In this document: positions 44,259 through 55,183 of the stretch, in pieces
Numbering within the stretch: position 1 is the stretch's first letter
Layout: every line of letters begins with the position of its first letter
Source of the DNA: Zygophlyctis sp. KS116
Lineage: Eukaryota; Chytridiomycota
DNA: 59,576 bases
Assembly: GCA_054661495.1 (NCBI GenBank)
Contig: BAAFSQ010000033.1
Location: 1-59,576, forward strand
Direction of reading: 5' to 3'
Made by a program: the position numbers and the translations under genes
The notes under the pieces: generated by a model
The model's database searches: none
Told to the model about the DNA's origin: nothing
Seen by the model: the letters and a program-made list of their open reading frames with translations, nothing else

Positions 44259-47200
44259 TCATGTAGAGTAATCATACGCGTTTCTGAACAATTGAATCCA
44301 AGGACTGGATGAGTCCCAATTTAATCTTTCATCCTGAGTTCCCCAAGTATTTGCAACACCACGTACCACTCTTTCCGGGTGGGGCATCATCGCCAATACA
44401 CGTCCATCGGCACTGCATACACCAGTTATACCTAGAATACTTCCGTTTGGATTATAAGGATAACGATTACGATCAGCAGGTGATCCATAATTATCTATAA
44501 ACTGAACTGCCATTGTGCTTTTTGAAGAGTCCATTAAAGTTTGTAGATCTTCATCCTTTTCAAATAAAACTTGACCTTCTCCATGAGCAACGGCAACTGG
44601 TAGCTGAGAACCAGCCATACCAGATAAGAATATGCTAGGAGATTTTTTAATTTCAACCATGCATACACGGGCTTCAAACTGAGCAGAACGGTTCTTTACA
44701 AATGAAGGCCAGTGGGAAGCTCCAGGAATAATTTCTTTTAAATAAGAAAGCATCTGGCATCCATTACAGATCCCCAAAGTAAACGTTTTTTCTCTTTTGA
44801 AGAAGGTTTCGAATTCAGTTCTAGCAATGGCATTTAATAGAATGCCTATTATTTAAAATAAATGTTCATCTTACTGCTAGCCCAGCCCACACCTGCTCCA
44901 AGAACATCACCATAACTAAATCCACCAGGACAAGCTAATCCGCTAAAGCTTCTTAGTGAAATTTTCCCAGAAATAATGTCAGTCATATGGACGTCAATGA
45001 CTTCAAATCCTACACTATCAAAGGCCCAAGCCATTTCTGAATAGCTATTTACCCCTTGTTCTCTTAATATAGCTACTCGAGGCGGGGTCGCCAATCGAAG
45101 AAGCTTCAATTCAGAGATATAATTAAATGTCAAGTTGGCAAACAATCCAGGATCTGAAATGTCCAGAATCAAATTGAATTCTTCCAAGGCGCAGTCACTA
45201 TTATCCCGGATAGACTGTATTTTAAAAGAAGTTTCAGACCATTTGCGTTGTAATTCAATTCTTGATCCTGTGAAAATAGATTCTCCTTTAAGGTTTATCT
45301 TAATCATATCTGAGTTTGTAACATTGCCCAAAATATGCAAATGATCACTCGACAAGCCACAAGAGCTAAAATTAGATTTAACCAAATCAACATCACAATC
45401 CCTGACTTGAATAACTACACCTAACTCTTCATTAAATAAACTAGGAATTAAATCTTGAGTGCTTTCAACTATTGAATCCATGTTTAAAACACAGCCTGCA
45501 TGGCCAGCAAAGCACATCTCCAAAATGGTAGTGAATAAACCTCCATCCGAGCGGTCATGATATGCCAAAATAGTACCAAACGGGTGATTATCAGTTGATT
45601 CGATCATTAAACCGAGAGCTTCAAAGAATGATTTAATAATTTCATAATTTTCAACGTCGGGCGTTTCATTGCCCAACTGATTATAGACCTGTGCAAGACA
45701 GCTTCCACCGAGTCGTTTCTTTCCACAAGCAAGGTCGATATAAATCAAACTTGTATTGGCAATATCTGTCCGTAGTTCTGGAGTCAAAACTCTGCGGCAA
45801 TCAATAACAGGAGCATAAGCAGTAATGACCAGACTCACAGGTGATGAGACCAAATTGGATTTTCCATTTGCTGACCATTTAGATTTCATTGACATGGAGT
45901 CTTTTCCAACCGGGATAGCCAAACCTAATGCCGGACACATATCTATACCAATAGCTTGCACTGCGTCATAGAGCGCTGCTCCTTCATGGGGATGCTCGGC
46001 AGATGCCATCCAATTTGCATTGAGTCGTATATTGTCGAGAGAAGTTACCCCAGCAGCAGCAATATTTGTTAATGCTTCACCGACAGCCATTTTTGCCGAA
46101 GCAGCAGGATTTAGTAAAGCTATCGGAGTTCTCTCACCCATTGCCATTGCCTGTCCAGTATATCCAGAATAATCAGAAAGGATCACAGATACGTCGGATA
46201 CTGGAACTTGCCATCGTCCCACCATTTGGTCTCTTGCAACACATCCTGTAACACTACGATCTCCTATGGTAATGAGAAAAGATTTGCTAGCAACTGTAGG
46301 AAGTGCGAGAATTCTATCCAACAATTTTTCGACTGTCTCACTATCCGGGATACTAACAGATTTGTTTGATCTTTTGGGGCGACTGGATATTCGATGCATT
46401 TTTGGAGTATTTCCAAAAAGCAAATCCATTTCAATATCAATCACATTTTTGTTAAAGAGAGAATCAGTCACAAGAAGTCTTCTTTCCGCAGTTGTTATTC
46501 CGACAACAGAATATAAGCATCTTTCTCTAGAAGCCATTTGGTCGAAGATTTCAAGATGCTCCTTCAAAATACATAGTACATAGCGCTCTTGTGATTCATT
46601 GCACCATATTTCCATTGGACTCATACTTTGGTCGGCAACCAGAACTTTGCGAATATCGATAGAAGCACCTAAATGGGAATCATGAACAATTTCTGGCAAA
46701 GCATTTGATATACCTCCAGCCCCCACATCATGGATGGAGATTATAGGGTTATTGTCACCGAGCGAAGTACACATATCAATAACCATTTGTGCTCTTCGCT
46801 GCATTTCTGGATTTTCCCTCTGTACTGATGCAAAGTCCAACTCCACAGAACTAGATCCTGAAGCCATTGAGGAGGCAGCACCACCTCCCAAACCAATTAA
46901 CATTCCTGGGCCTCCCAAAACAATTAATAGAGCTCCCGGAGGAATTTTTTTCTTGAGTGTATGCATTGGTCTAACACTTCCCATCCCTCCAGCAATCATA
47001 ATAGGTTTAAAATATCCCTTCCATTCTTTTTCTCCACTTGGTATGTCTTGTTGTTCCAAAAAAGTACGAAAATAGCCACTTAAATTTGGTCGTCCAAATT
47101 CATTATTAAAAGCCGCTCCTCCTAGAGGCCCTTGAATCATTATATCTATTGGAGAAGCAATATGACTTGGATTTTTAATTTTGTTTTTTTCCCAAGGTTG

Positions 47201-48111
47201 TTCAAAACCAGGAATACAAAGATCCGAGACTGTAAAACCAGTTAACCCCGCTCTTGTTCGTGACCCCTGACCAACTGCCCCTATTTCTTGAGCAAATAAA
47301 CTTGTATACCTTCATCTCTTATTTCACCTCCTGAACCTGTCGCAGCCCCAGGAAAAGGCGAAACAGCCGTAGGATGATTATGTGTTTCTACTTTAATTAA
47401 CATATTTACAGCTTCTCTGATCTTTTGATACTTTTTAGACTCTGAGAACCCAAAATATTCCCCTATTTGACCTTGTAAAACTGCAGCATTATCTGAATAC
47501 GCCGAGAGAACAAGACTAGAATTTTTCTCAAAAGTATTTCTAATCATATCAAACAAACTTTTCTCCATTAATTCTCCATCAATTTCCCAAGAACTCTTAA
47601 AAATTTTGTGTCTACAATGCTCTGAATTGACTTGAGCAAACATGAATAATTCTGCATCTGTTAAATTCCTAGAAACACTTTTAAGAACCAAATATTCCAT
47701 TTCATCTCTTGACAATGCCAGACCCCATTCTAAATTAACTTTTTCTAGATCCTGTAATGGATTGTCCGACCCTTTCCATTCCAAGAATTGCAGTGATTTC
47801 TTTTGAATTTCTGCTGGAAATATTTCTTGCGCAGAGTATTTAGAAATTCTTTCAGTCATTTTATCAAACTTGACATCGATCCTTCCTCTTTCTATTCTTA
47901 TTATAGGAAATCCACAGATTTTTAATACATCTGTTGCCTTTGACGACCAAGGAGAAATTGTGGCTTTTCTAGGAATTACAAGTTCCTGCTTATCATCTAT
48001 AGTAGTTATTTTAGCATTTAATAATTTCTGTAACTGATCTAATTCCTCTTGTAAGAGATCTCTCTGCAAATGTAGAAAATAAAACACTTGATCTCTAGAA
48101 AGAATCAGCAT
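44259..48111 (-). CDS. ADE6: Phosphoribosylformylglycinamidine synthase (PFAS / FGAM synthase)
   Basis: Large fused PurL-PurQ enzyme of 1264 aa (yeast Ade6 is 1358), fourth step of cytosolic de novo purine synthesis. The FGAR-binding and PurS-like region is at the N-terminus (FAQVNSEHCRHKIF, then ETHNHPTAVSPFPGAATGSG). ATP-binding PurM-like halves follow (DVGAGGISNALPE; HDRSDGGL). The C-terminal glutaminase has GGFSYGDVLGAG, catalytic Cys in GICNGCQMLSYL, and MPHPERV. Introns are 47281-47309 and 44846-44874; each joins conserved motifs. Presence of this gene implies intact purine synthesis rather than complete nucleotide parasitism. Confidence 0.96.
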
Positions 48112-48239
48112 AACTGTTTTATAACTGTTTAAAAAGTTTATAATACGCCCTTTAAGTTTTCTAGAGGCAACTCTAGTAGGGAAGGTCTAGTCTAGAATTA
48201 TATCATTTTAAAAGGTTATAATTATTGTTTAAAGTAGAA

Positions 48240-49578
48240 ATGTGGCCTTGCTCTCTCTGCACTTTTCTAAACTCTCCTGCAAACAGCTCATGTGAGATGT
48301 GTGAGTCTATTAAGCCTATCGGTCCAGGTATTTTGAATATTTTAACTCAAAGGAATTCTAATGACTGGAAAAAACTATAAATTACAAGATCTGCTCACTC
48401 CAAAAGTAGAAAAAGCATTTTTATCTTCTTTTGTCTATGACTGGGAATGGTTGGAATCTCTTTTAGGAAATTACAATGTTGTTTTTGCAATGCATTCAAG
48501 AGAATTAAAAGGAACGCTGAAATTATCAGAGAATAGAATTGCTGTAATTCCTCCGCTAGGACAATATGGATGTATGCATATTAAATTACTATTATTATGG
48601 TATCCGGGATTTATGAGATTAATTTTGCCATCTGCGAATTTAATTCAATTGGATTGGGAAGATTTGGAAAATATTGTCTATTTTCAGGATTTTCCTAGAA
48701 TTTCTAGTCAAAATGATTCTCAGTTTTACAAGGATTTAGTTAAAATCTTGAGAGATTTACAAGTTCCAAAGACTTTAATAGATTCTTTAGAAAATGTAGA
48801 TTTCTCAAAAGCAAGAGGGAGATTAGTGTCTTCTATTCCTGGGAAATTCTCTAATCAGGAATTTTTAGATTATGGAGCATGTAAATTAAGTCAAATTATT
48901 CAGGAAATTTCTCCTGGATTGGATCATGATCAAGAAGTTTATTATCAGGTATTGTTTTAAATTACTTAATATAGACTAGCTCATTAGGAGCAACTAGTAT
49001 AGGATGGTTGTCTAATTTTCACGCTTGTTGTATTGGGAAATTACCTAGTAAAAAGAGAAAGGCAAGTCTTCCTCCTTTTAAAATTCTTTTTCCTAGTTTA
49101 GACACTGTAAAAACTGCTATAAATTCTCAAGGATCTTCTTCTATATGCTTTAATAGAAAATATTGGGAAAAGTTTCCAAAGGAAATTATTAGACATACGC
49201 ATTCAGTGAATTTAGGGAGTTTAATGCATTCAAAAATTATTCTCTCTCATCCTCCTTCAAAGGTTCCTATAGTTCATTTAAACTATAAAAACTTTCCTTG
49301 TTTATATATAACGAATGATTCTACTAAAAGTGATTCTTGGATGTATTTAGGATCTCATAATTGTACATTGTCGGCATGGGGATCAATCTCTACTAATCAA
49401 GAAATTTTTATAAGAAATTGGGAATTGGGAATAGTATTTGGCGTGTCTTCAGACTCTAGTTTAGGTGAACTAGAAATACCTCTGCCTTGGACATTCCCTC
49501 CAAAGACTTATTTAGCAACTCAAGAGCCCTGGGTAATTTTTAATTTCAGAATAACGACTCTAGTGTATGGACTATTAG
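48240..49578 (+). CDS. TDP1: Tyrosyl-DNA phosphodiesterase 1 with N-terminal RanBP2 zinc finger
   Basis: Phospholipase D-superfamily nuclease of 418 aa that removes topoisomerase I peptides from DNA 3' ends. HKD half 1 is MHIKLLLLWYP...SANLIQLDW; half 2 is MHSKIILSHP...LGSHNCTLSAWG; GATSIGWL lies between them. The first exon encodes W2-x-C4-x2-C7-x3-N11-x6-C18-x2-C21, an exact match to the RanBP2-type zinc-finger pattern, not a standard part of Tdp1. Introns are 48328-48352, 48949-48974 and 49533-49563; the last gives the family-like ending EPWCMDY. Without the first join the zinc finger would run to an early stop. Confidence 0.9.
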
Positions 49579-49649
49579 AGTTTTTAAGTCTAAAAATTTA
49601 CAGTAAAATTTTTCTCGTCAAATTTTACATTTTTTTAAATCGTCTTCAC

Positions 49650-50189
49650 ATGTCACTCCAAGACTCTAATGTTTTATTGGAACCAGCAGAGCAAAAGTTC
49701 TTTACTGAATTTCTAGATTTCTTAATGCTGGACTCTGAATCAACTTCTAATAAAGAATTGTCACCAAAGGATGCCAAAAAAAAGAAGGAATTGCTGACTT
49801 TGGAGCAGAAAAAAGCAAATCATGTAAATTCAGAACAAAGACGGCGATCAAATATTAGAAATGGGTTTCAAACTCTCAGTGATTATATACCAACTTTATC
49901 AGGCTCAAATCACTCAAAATCTACAGTTTTGTCAAAAGCTTGCGAGTATATTGAATTTTTGAAGACTGAAAACGCTCGATTATATCTACAAAATCAATTA
50001 TATGAAAAGCAGTTGCAGACATTCTTTTCACAGGAAATTTCAGGGAAAAATGTGACAAAGGACTTTAATCTTCTTCCACCATCAGGAGTAGATTTGTATC
50101 CCTCTTTCAACGGTAGCATATATCAAAATAGTAAAAATTTGTACAAGAAATCTGGAAATGATTTGGCTAGTCGCTCGATGCCTATTTAG
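49650..50189 (+). CDS. bHLH transcription factor, Mlx/Max-like
   Basis: Intronless 179-aa protein with one bHLH domain at about residues 58-110. The basic region NHVNSEQRRRSNIRNGF has the His-x3-Glu-x3-Arg triad of class B factors that bind CACGTG E-boxes. Helix 2 (STVLSKACEYIEFLKTEN) runs into a short leucine-zipper-like extension. The best resemblance is to Mlx/Mondo-type and fungal Ino4-like proteins. The N-terminus has an acidic hydrophobic patch (FTEFLDFLMLDSES) that could activate transcription. The stop overlaps the NUP54 stop codon on the opposite strand. Confidence 0.82.
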   Translation: MSLQDSNVLLEPAEQKFFTEFLDFLMLDSESTSNKELSPKDAKKKKELLTLEQKKANHVNSEQRRRSNIRNGFQTLSDYIPTLSGSNHSKSTVLSKACEYIEFLKTENARLYLQNQLYEKQLQTFFSQEISGKNVTKDFNLLPPSGVDLYPSFNGSIYQNSKNLYKKSGNDLASRSMPI

Positions 50190-51744
50190 GATTTTTTTAT
50201 TAAAGTTTCGCTGTAGGCTCTTATCATTATATCCAAATCTTTTTTATCTGATTGTAGTATCTGTGTCAAGTGAGAAAGTCCGAGATTTTGATTCTTTAAT
50301 GTCTACTTGTAAGAAAAAATTCAATTTACCTCTGAAATAGCATTCAAACTAGACTCATTTACAAGAGAATAAGAGCTTGGGGTCTCAGAGTACTGCATTG
50401 TATCACTAAGAGACCTTACTTGAGTATATATTTCCAGGAATTTGCCCTTGAAGACTGATGATCTAGTGAATTCTTTTTCTAATGCTTCTAACCGTGATCG
50501 AAGTGTTTCTTCTTCAGCTCTAATGGAGTATCCCTTGTTTCTAAGGATTTGTATGTATTTCATCAACTATTTCTTAAATATATTTTCTTTACCTGTAGTA
50601 GTTTATGGGCGATAGCTGCCTGTCTTCGTTTATATTCACGCAATTTAGGAGTAGTTTCTAATTGATGTTTTTGCTCGATAGATTCTGCTTCAGATTGCAT
50701 TTCAGAAAGTTTAAGCAAATGAGCTTTTGTTTGTTGATCTTGAGAGTCAATTCGTTTCTTTAAGTCTGAAAATCCTATAGCAAGGACCGGGACCATACTA
50801 AAGTTTAGCTGGTGATTTTAAGAATACCATGTAGGATCTGGGTTGTTCTGCTGTGCTCTTTCGTATGCCATTAATTCGTGAGGTGCTGTTGGCTTATAAA
50901 ATTCAACTTGACTTGTATGAACCATATTATAAAAGTAATGCTAGGACTTAATAAACTCAAGGTACCTTGAATTGACAAGAAGGAGAAGATGGATTCCATG
51001 CGGCAACCATGTTGTTGATATGATCTTCAATAGATAATTGGTGAGGCATTAGATTCTGTTGGCCTTGGATAAGATCATGAAAAACTAACCTGCAAGTCCC
51101 TGAGCGGATGCATTTCCAGCGAAACCAAACATACTTCCAGTTGCTTGATTAGCTCCAAAGAGTCCTACTGTCGTTGCTGGTTTCCCAAACATTGTTCCAC
51201 CCGCAGGCGTAGATCCAAACATTCCTCCAGCTGGAGCCTGTGTACTGCCAAACATTCCTGTTGAAGCCTGTGTACTACCAAACATTCCTGCAGCTGGGGC
51301 AGGAGTAGAGCCAAACATCCCCCCGGCTGGAGCCTGTGTACTACCAAACATTCCTGCAGCTGGAGCAGGAGTAGAGCCAAACATCCCTCCGGCTGGAGCC
51401 TGTGTACTACCAAACATTCCTGCAGCTGGGGCAGGAGTAGAGCCAAACATTCCCCCGGCTGGAGCCTGTGAGCTACCAAACATTCCTCCTCCAGCAGCAG
51501 GCGTAGAGCCAAACATCCCGGTAGAACCTGGTGTACTACCAAACATTCCTCCTCCAGCAGCAGGCGTTGATCCAAAAAGTCCAGTTGAACCTGGTGTTGA
51601 TCCAAACATTCCACCTCCTGGAGCTGGAGTAGAGCCAAATGCTGCATTTCCAATTGTATTAGCAGCTCCAAATCCTGGAGTCTGGCCTACATTAGAGCCA
51701 AATCCTGGAGTCTGGCCTGGGCCTTTGGAAGGATTAGAAAACAT
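50186..51744 (-). CDS. NUP54: FG-nucleoporin NUP54 / Nup57
   Basis: Protein of 474 aa in the central channel NUP62-54-58 complex of the nuclear pore. Residues 1-215 are FG repeats, mainly MFGST[QP]AP[AG]xx. The conserved folded part begins INNMVAAWNPSSPSCQF, HYFYN, then VPVLAIGFSDLKKRID. Coiled coils follow, with KLREYKRRQAAIAHKLLQV and RNKGYSIRAEEETLRSRLEAL, which are NUP54-specific. Introns are at 50303-50329, 50567-50592, 50798-50827, 50941-50965 and 51064-51089. The last exon gives NLGLSHLTQILQSD, matching the family C-terminus, and ends at TAA (50186-50188). Confidence 0.93.
51267..51464. repeat. Three near-identical 66-bp tandem repeats in the NUP54 FG region
   Basis: Copies at 51267-51332, 51333-51398 and 51399-51464 differ at only a few bases, each encoding MFGST-type repeats in a 22-residue unit. 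Diverged copies flank them. Near-identity suggests recent expansion or ongoing homogenisation, so FG number may vary among strains. Confidence 0.85.
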
Positions 51745-51815
51745 TTTTAAATTCGTGACTCTAAATCCTCGGGTTAGTCGTACTTTGTGGTGAGCGCCTA
51801 GACTCAGGTTTGTAA

Positions 51816-52190
51816 ATGTCTTCTGTCGACGACTGGGATCTCTCAATTGCACCTATTCATATTAAAATATACCCATTGTATTTCAACTGTGAAAAATCCT
51901 GGAGCCAAGGAAGACGAGTACCAGCCCATTTAGCTACAAAAGAACCAAATATTGTCTCTTTAACAGAAACTATTGGAAGGCTGGGACTTAAATTCAAAGT
52001 AGAACCAAATTCCAGACATCCAAAAGATCCATTTACGTTTGGAAGAGTACTAGTAGAATCAACAAAACCTAAAAAACAAATTCTAAGAGAAATTGCTGCT
52101 GGAATGATTACAGAAATTCCAGATAATTTACAATTGCAAGTTGATTTATCCTTGTCAAAATGGTCTACGATTTCTAAAGAGTCATACTAA
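51816..52190 (+). CDS. SRP19: Signal recognition particle subunit SRP19 (Sec65)
   Basis: Intronless 124-aa RNA-binding protein of the SRP S-domain; it clamps SRP RNA helices 6 and 8 before SRP54 joins. Family motifs are IKIYPLYFNCEKSWSQGRRVP (compare ICIYPAYLNNKKTIAEGRRIP) and FTFGRVLVE (compare YRGRVRV). It lacks the long basic C-terminal extension of animal SRP19. Its start codon is 71 bp from that of divergent NUP54. Confidence 0.92.
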   Translation: MSSVDDWDLSIAPIHIKIYPLYFNCEKSWSQGRRVPAHLATKEPNIVSLTETIGRLGLKFKVEPNSRHPKDPFTFGRVLVESTKPKKQILREIAAGMITEIPDNLQLQVDLSLSKWSTISKESY

Positions 52191-52254
52191 TTTCCGAATT
52201 TACTTGAATATAAAATAAAATGGCAAGAATTTCCTATTTTAATCCCAGTCTGAG

Positions 52255-53730
52255 ATGGAAACTCTAGCAGATTTGGAATCTCAAAACTCTAGTCTAAAGA
52301 ATTTGGTCAAAATTAAGAATGCTCAGATTAAATCCTTAAATCAGGAATTACTCTCAGAATCGCATCAAGAAGGGACGGCCCAGAGAGTAGTAGAATTGGC
52401 TAAAAAAGTACATTTGATCTTTTTTTAGTTTTTAGAATCGTAAATTGATAGTCATGCTAGAAAGAGAAAAGGCTTCAAATGCATCTTTAGGTATACAGCT
52501 CAAGGTAATTTAGTGATTGTAATTTTAGGAATTTCAAAAAAAAAAGATTGTATTTCTATAAACTATAAAAGTCTAGGAATCTGAGCCAAAAATTGAGACA
52601 CCATCTATAGTAGGAGATATTGACAAAGTAAAAAATCTGTCAGAGAAATTGAATTTTGTATAGTCGTGAATTTAAAATTAGGCTCAAAGAAAACTGGAGG
52701 AGCAGCGTACTCTGTCGACAAAACTCAAGTCTCAACTCTCAAAGACTCAAAAGGTTTTGGCAGAGGAGGTTGGGAGTTCGATCCCAATAGATACAGTATT
52801 TTTAAATTTCTAAAAAGAGATTCTCAAAGGACCTCCATCTTGGAAAGGAAGAGCTCAAACAATTATATTACTTAAAAAAAAGATTAGTGAATTATCTCTC
52901 AAATCATGTCCAGATTTCACACAATCTCAGATTAGTACATTGGAAATTAAAAATGAAAAGATTGAAAATGTTCTCATTGAACTAGAGGAATGTAAATTGT
53001 CTTTGAAGGATCAGACTACGAAAAATAATTCATTGAAGGCGAGAAATAAAGTTTTGGAAATGGAATGTAAAAAATTCAGAGACAAAATCTCAACTCTAAT
53101 TTCAAAGATTGAAAAGGATGATGGATATATTCAGGCTTTAGTAAAGAAAATTTCTCTTTCAAAACCAGAAAATCATGATTGCGAAAAAAAGTTGCTAGAA
53201 AAGGTTTCATATTACTTTATAATTCTAGGATAAAACAATTTCACGGCAATCAAGCGATATATCAAGTTTACATAAAGAACTCAAAATGTCTTTTGAATCT
53301 TTAGGTACATCTGATCCTTCGCTCCCCCAAATTCGTCTGCTTAAACTAGAAAATACCAGACTTGTAGAATTACTCAATACATACCAGTCAACCATTTTAG
53401 AATTAGAATCTCAGCTTCATGAAACCAGTAATTTATTAAATTTAAAAGATTAGACTCAATTCTAGCAAAGGAACGTAGAAAAGGAACTGATCTTCCAATT
53501 AAGGTGGATGACAATGTAAATCCCAAAACTAATTGTACTAGAAACTCCTAGATCAAGTACTAATGCTAAAAGATGAAAATGTAGGCTTAAAAAGTATTTT
53601 TTTTATTTTTAAAATAGTAGAATTAATAGCATCATATTCTTCAAAAAAGCAAGTTTCTGCAAATACATTCAAGAACATTTTGGAAGAAACAAAATGTCTC
53701 TTAATGAAAAAAGAAATCCATCAGACTTGA
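52255..53730 (+). CDS. CCDC13: CCDC13-like centriolar-satellite / ciliary coiled-coil protein
   Basis: Coiled-coil protein of 415 aa in ten short exons. CCDC13 hallmarks are RVVELAKKNRKLIVMLEREK near residue 45, SKTQKVLAEEVGSS, and PPSWKGRAQTIILLKKKI, which matches the conserved W-[KR]-G-R-A-Q-x-I motif. In animals CCDC13 localises to centriolar satellites and supports ciliogenesis. Introns are at 52408-52435, 52505-52528, 52550-52576, 52658-52681, 52796-52819 (GAG acceptor), 53204-53228, 53428-53453, 53516-53541 and 53594-53617. The exon at 52529-52549 is 21 nt, shorter than its flanking introns. Every join keeps frame; the last three are weaker because that region is less conserved. Confidence 0.8.
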
Positions 53731-53997
53731 TATTACTTCCTGGTCAGATTATTACCTTTAAACAGCCCTGATAATCTCTAGAAAAGAAAATCTTTTCTAT
53801 AAATTTCAAGTCTGATTTACAAAAGGAATAATAAAACTCGGAGAATGGATTAATCAATAATTGTCATCATTTGAATTTGAAGGGCTGCAGGGTTTTTATT
53901 TTTCATTTTACCAGCATGAGACCTCTGGACCTACTGCGGAAGACGTTTTGGCAGCCCTAACTTTATGAGAATGCAACACTTGACCTAGTCCCTCGAA

Positions 53998-55183
53998 ATG
54001 TTTAGCATTTTTGGACAGACATTAAAGCTTAATTCTGCTCTGGATGTGGAAGATATAACTAGCCAACTGGAAGAGATGGAAGATCTGGAGGAAATTACAC
54101 TCTCTGGAAATACTTTGGGAGTTGAAGCTGCGCAATCGATTGCTGCTGCGATAAGAAATAAAAAGCTAAAGGTAGTCGTCAAGATTTACAAGTAGAAAAT
54201 TGGTTTTGCTGACATGTTTACTGGGAGGCTGAAAACTGAAATTCCTTTGGCCCTAGATGCATTTGTTCATGTTTTGATTCCCATGGTTTGATAATTTCAA
54301 TCTAAAATAATAGAATCATATCGTAGAGTTGGATCTTTCAGATAATGCATTTGGTCCGGCTGGTGCTAAACCACTAATGAACTTGTTGATTCAAAACAGA
54401 ACTATTCAAACACTAAAATTGAATAATAACGGACTGGGAATTGAAGGTGTACGATTGATTTCTAGTGCGCTTGTTGAAGCTGGGGAACTCAATGTATCTG
54501 AAAATCGGGTCTCTAGCTTAAAAATACTTCAAATGGGACGTAATAGAATGGAAAGTGCGGGTGCAAATCATTTAATTAAAGCTTTTCAGGCACATTCAGA
54601 CTCTTTGGAAGAAATTAGACTTTTTCAAAATTCAATTCGACCTGATGTCTTTCCTGATTTAATGCCTATTCTAGCAGAATGTGGAAAATTAAGAATTTTA
54701 GACTTGCAAGATAATACATTGACAGAATCTGGATCAATTGCACTCTCTAAAGCTCTTGGTGGTTGGGAATTTCTTAAAACTTTAAATATTGGAGAATGTT
54801 TATTACGTTCAACTGGAGCCATTGCTATTTTAAAATCACTGACTCAATCCCATATTCATTTAGAGAAACTTTATCTCTCATTTAATGAAATTGATACTGA
54901 AGCGGCTTCTTTTGTTCCATTAATGTTGGAAAATAAGACTCAACTTGAAGTTTTAGAGCTTAATGGTAATGAATTTGATCCTCAAGGTTCTATCGTGAAA
55001 GAAATCAAACAGATTCTTCGTAGACATGGACATGAAGATGCATTGGATGAGATGGATGAGATGGAGTGGGGTGAGTCTGAGGACGACTTGGAAGATGATG
55101 AAGACGAGGCTAGTGCTGAGGGTCCTCAAGACGAATTGGAACTAACAAATCAACTTGAAAGTTTAAAAGTTTCAAAGGAATGA
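53998..55183 (+). CDS. RNA1: Ran GTPase-activating protein RanGAP / Rna1
   Basis: Leucine-rich-repeat protein of 377 aa (S. pombe Rna1 is 386). It stimulates Ran GTP hydrolysis in the cytosol, powering nuclear transport. LRRs begin ITLSGNTLGVEAAQSIAAAI and include ELDLSDNAFGPAGAKPL and LNNNGLGIEG. The region FADMFTGRLKTEIP, formed by the intron 54172-54195, is diagnostic. A second intron lies at 54286-54313. The C-terminus is highly acidic (EDDLEDDEDEAS), as in the family. The stop codon overlaps the next gene's ATG as ATGA. Confidence 0.94.

Noticed and set aside
51165-51671. Long Leu/Glu-rich minus-strand frame overlapping the NUP54 FG region
   Set aside because: It is a frame-shifted reading of the 66-bp repeats; the FG frame is conserved and continues into NUP54.
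53731-53997. Possible tiny exons on either strand between CCDC13 and RanGAP
   Set aside because: Several short frames with plausible 23-27 nt introns exist, but none matches a family and they conflict with each other; a small inverted repeat (AGAAAAG/CTTTTCT near 53775) may mark the CCDC13 3' end.
23786-55183. Bacterial contamination as an explanation for operon-like spacing
   Set aside because: The genes involved are eukaryotic and interrupted by short introns, and the contig continues without break into typical nuclear genes.
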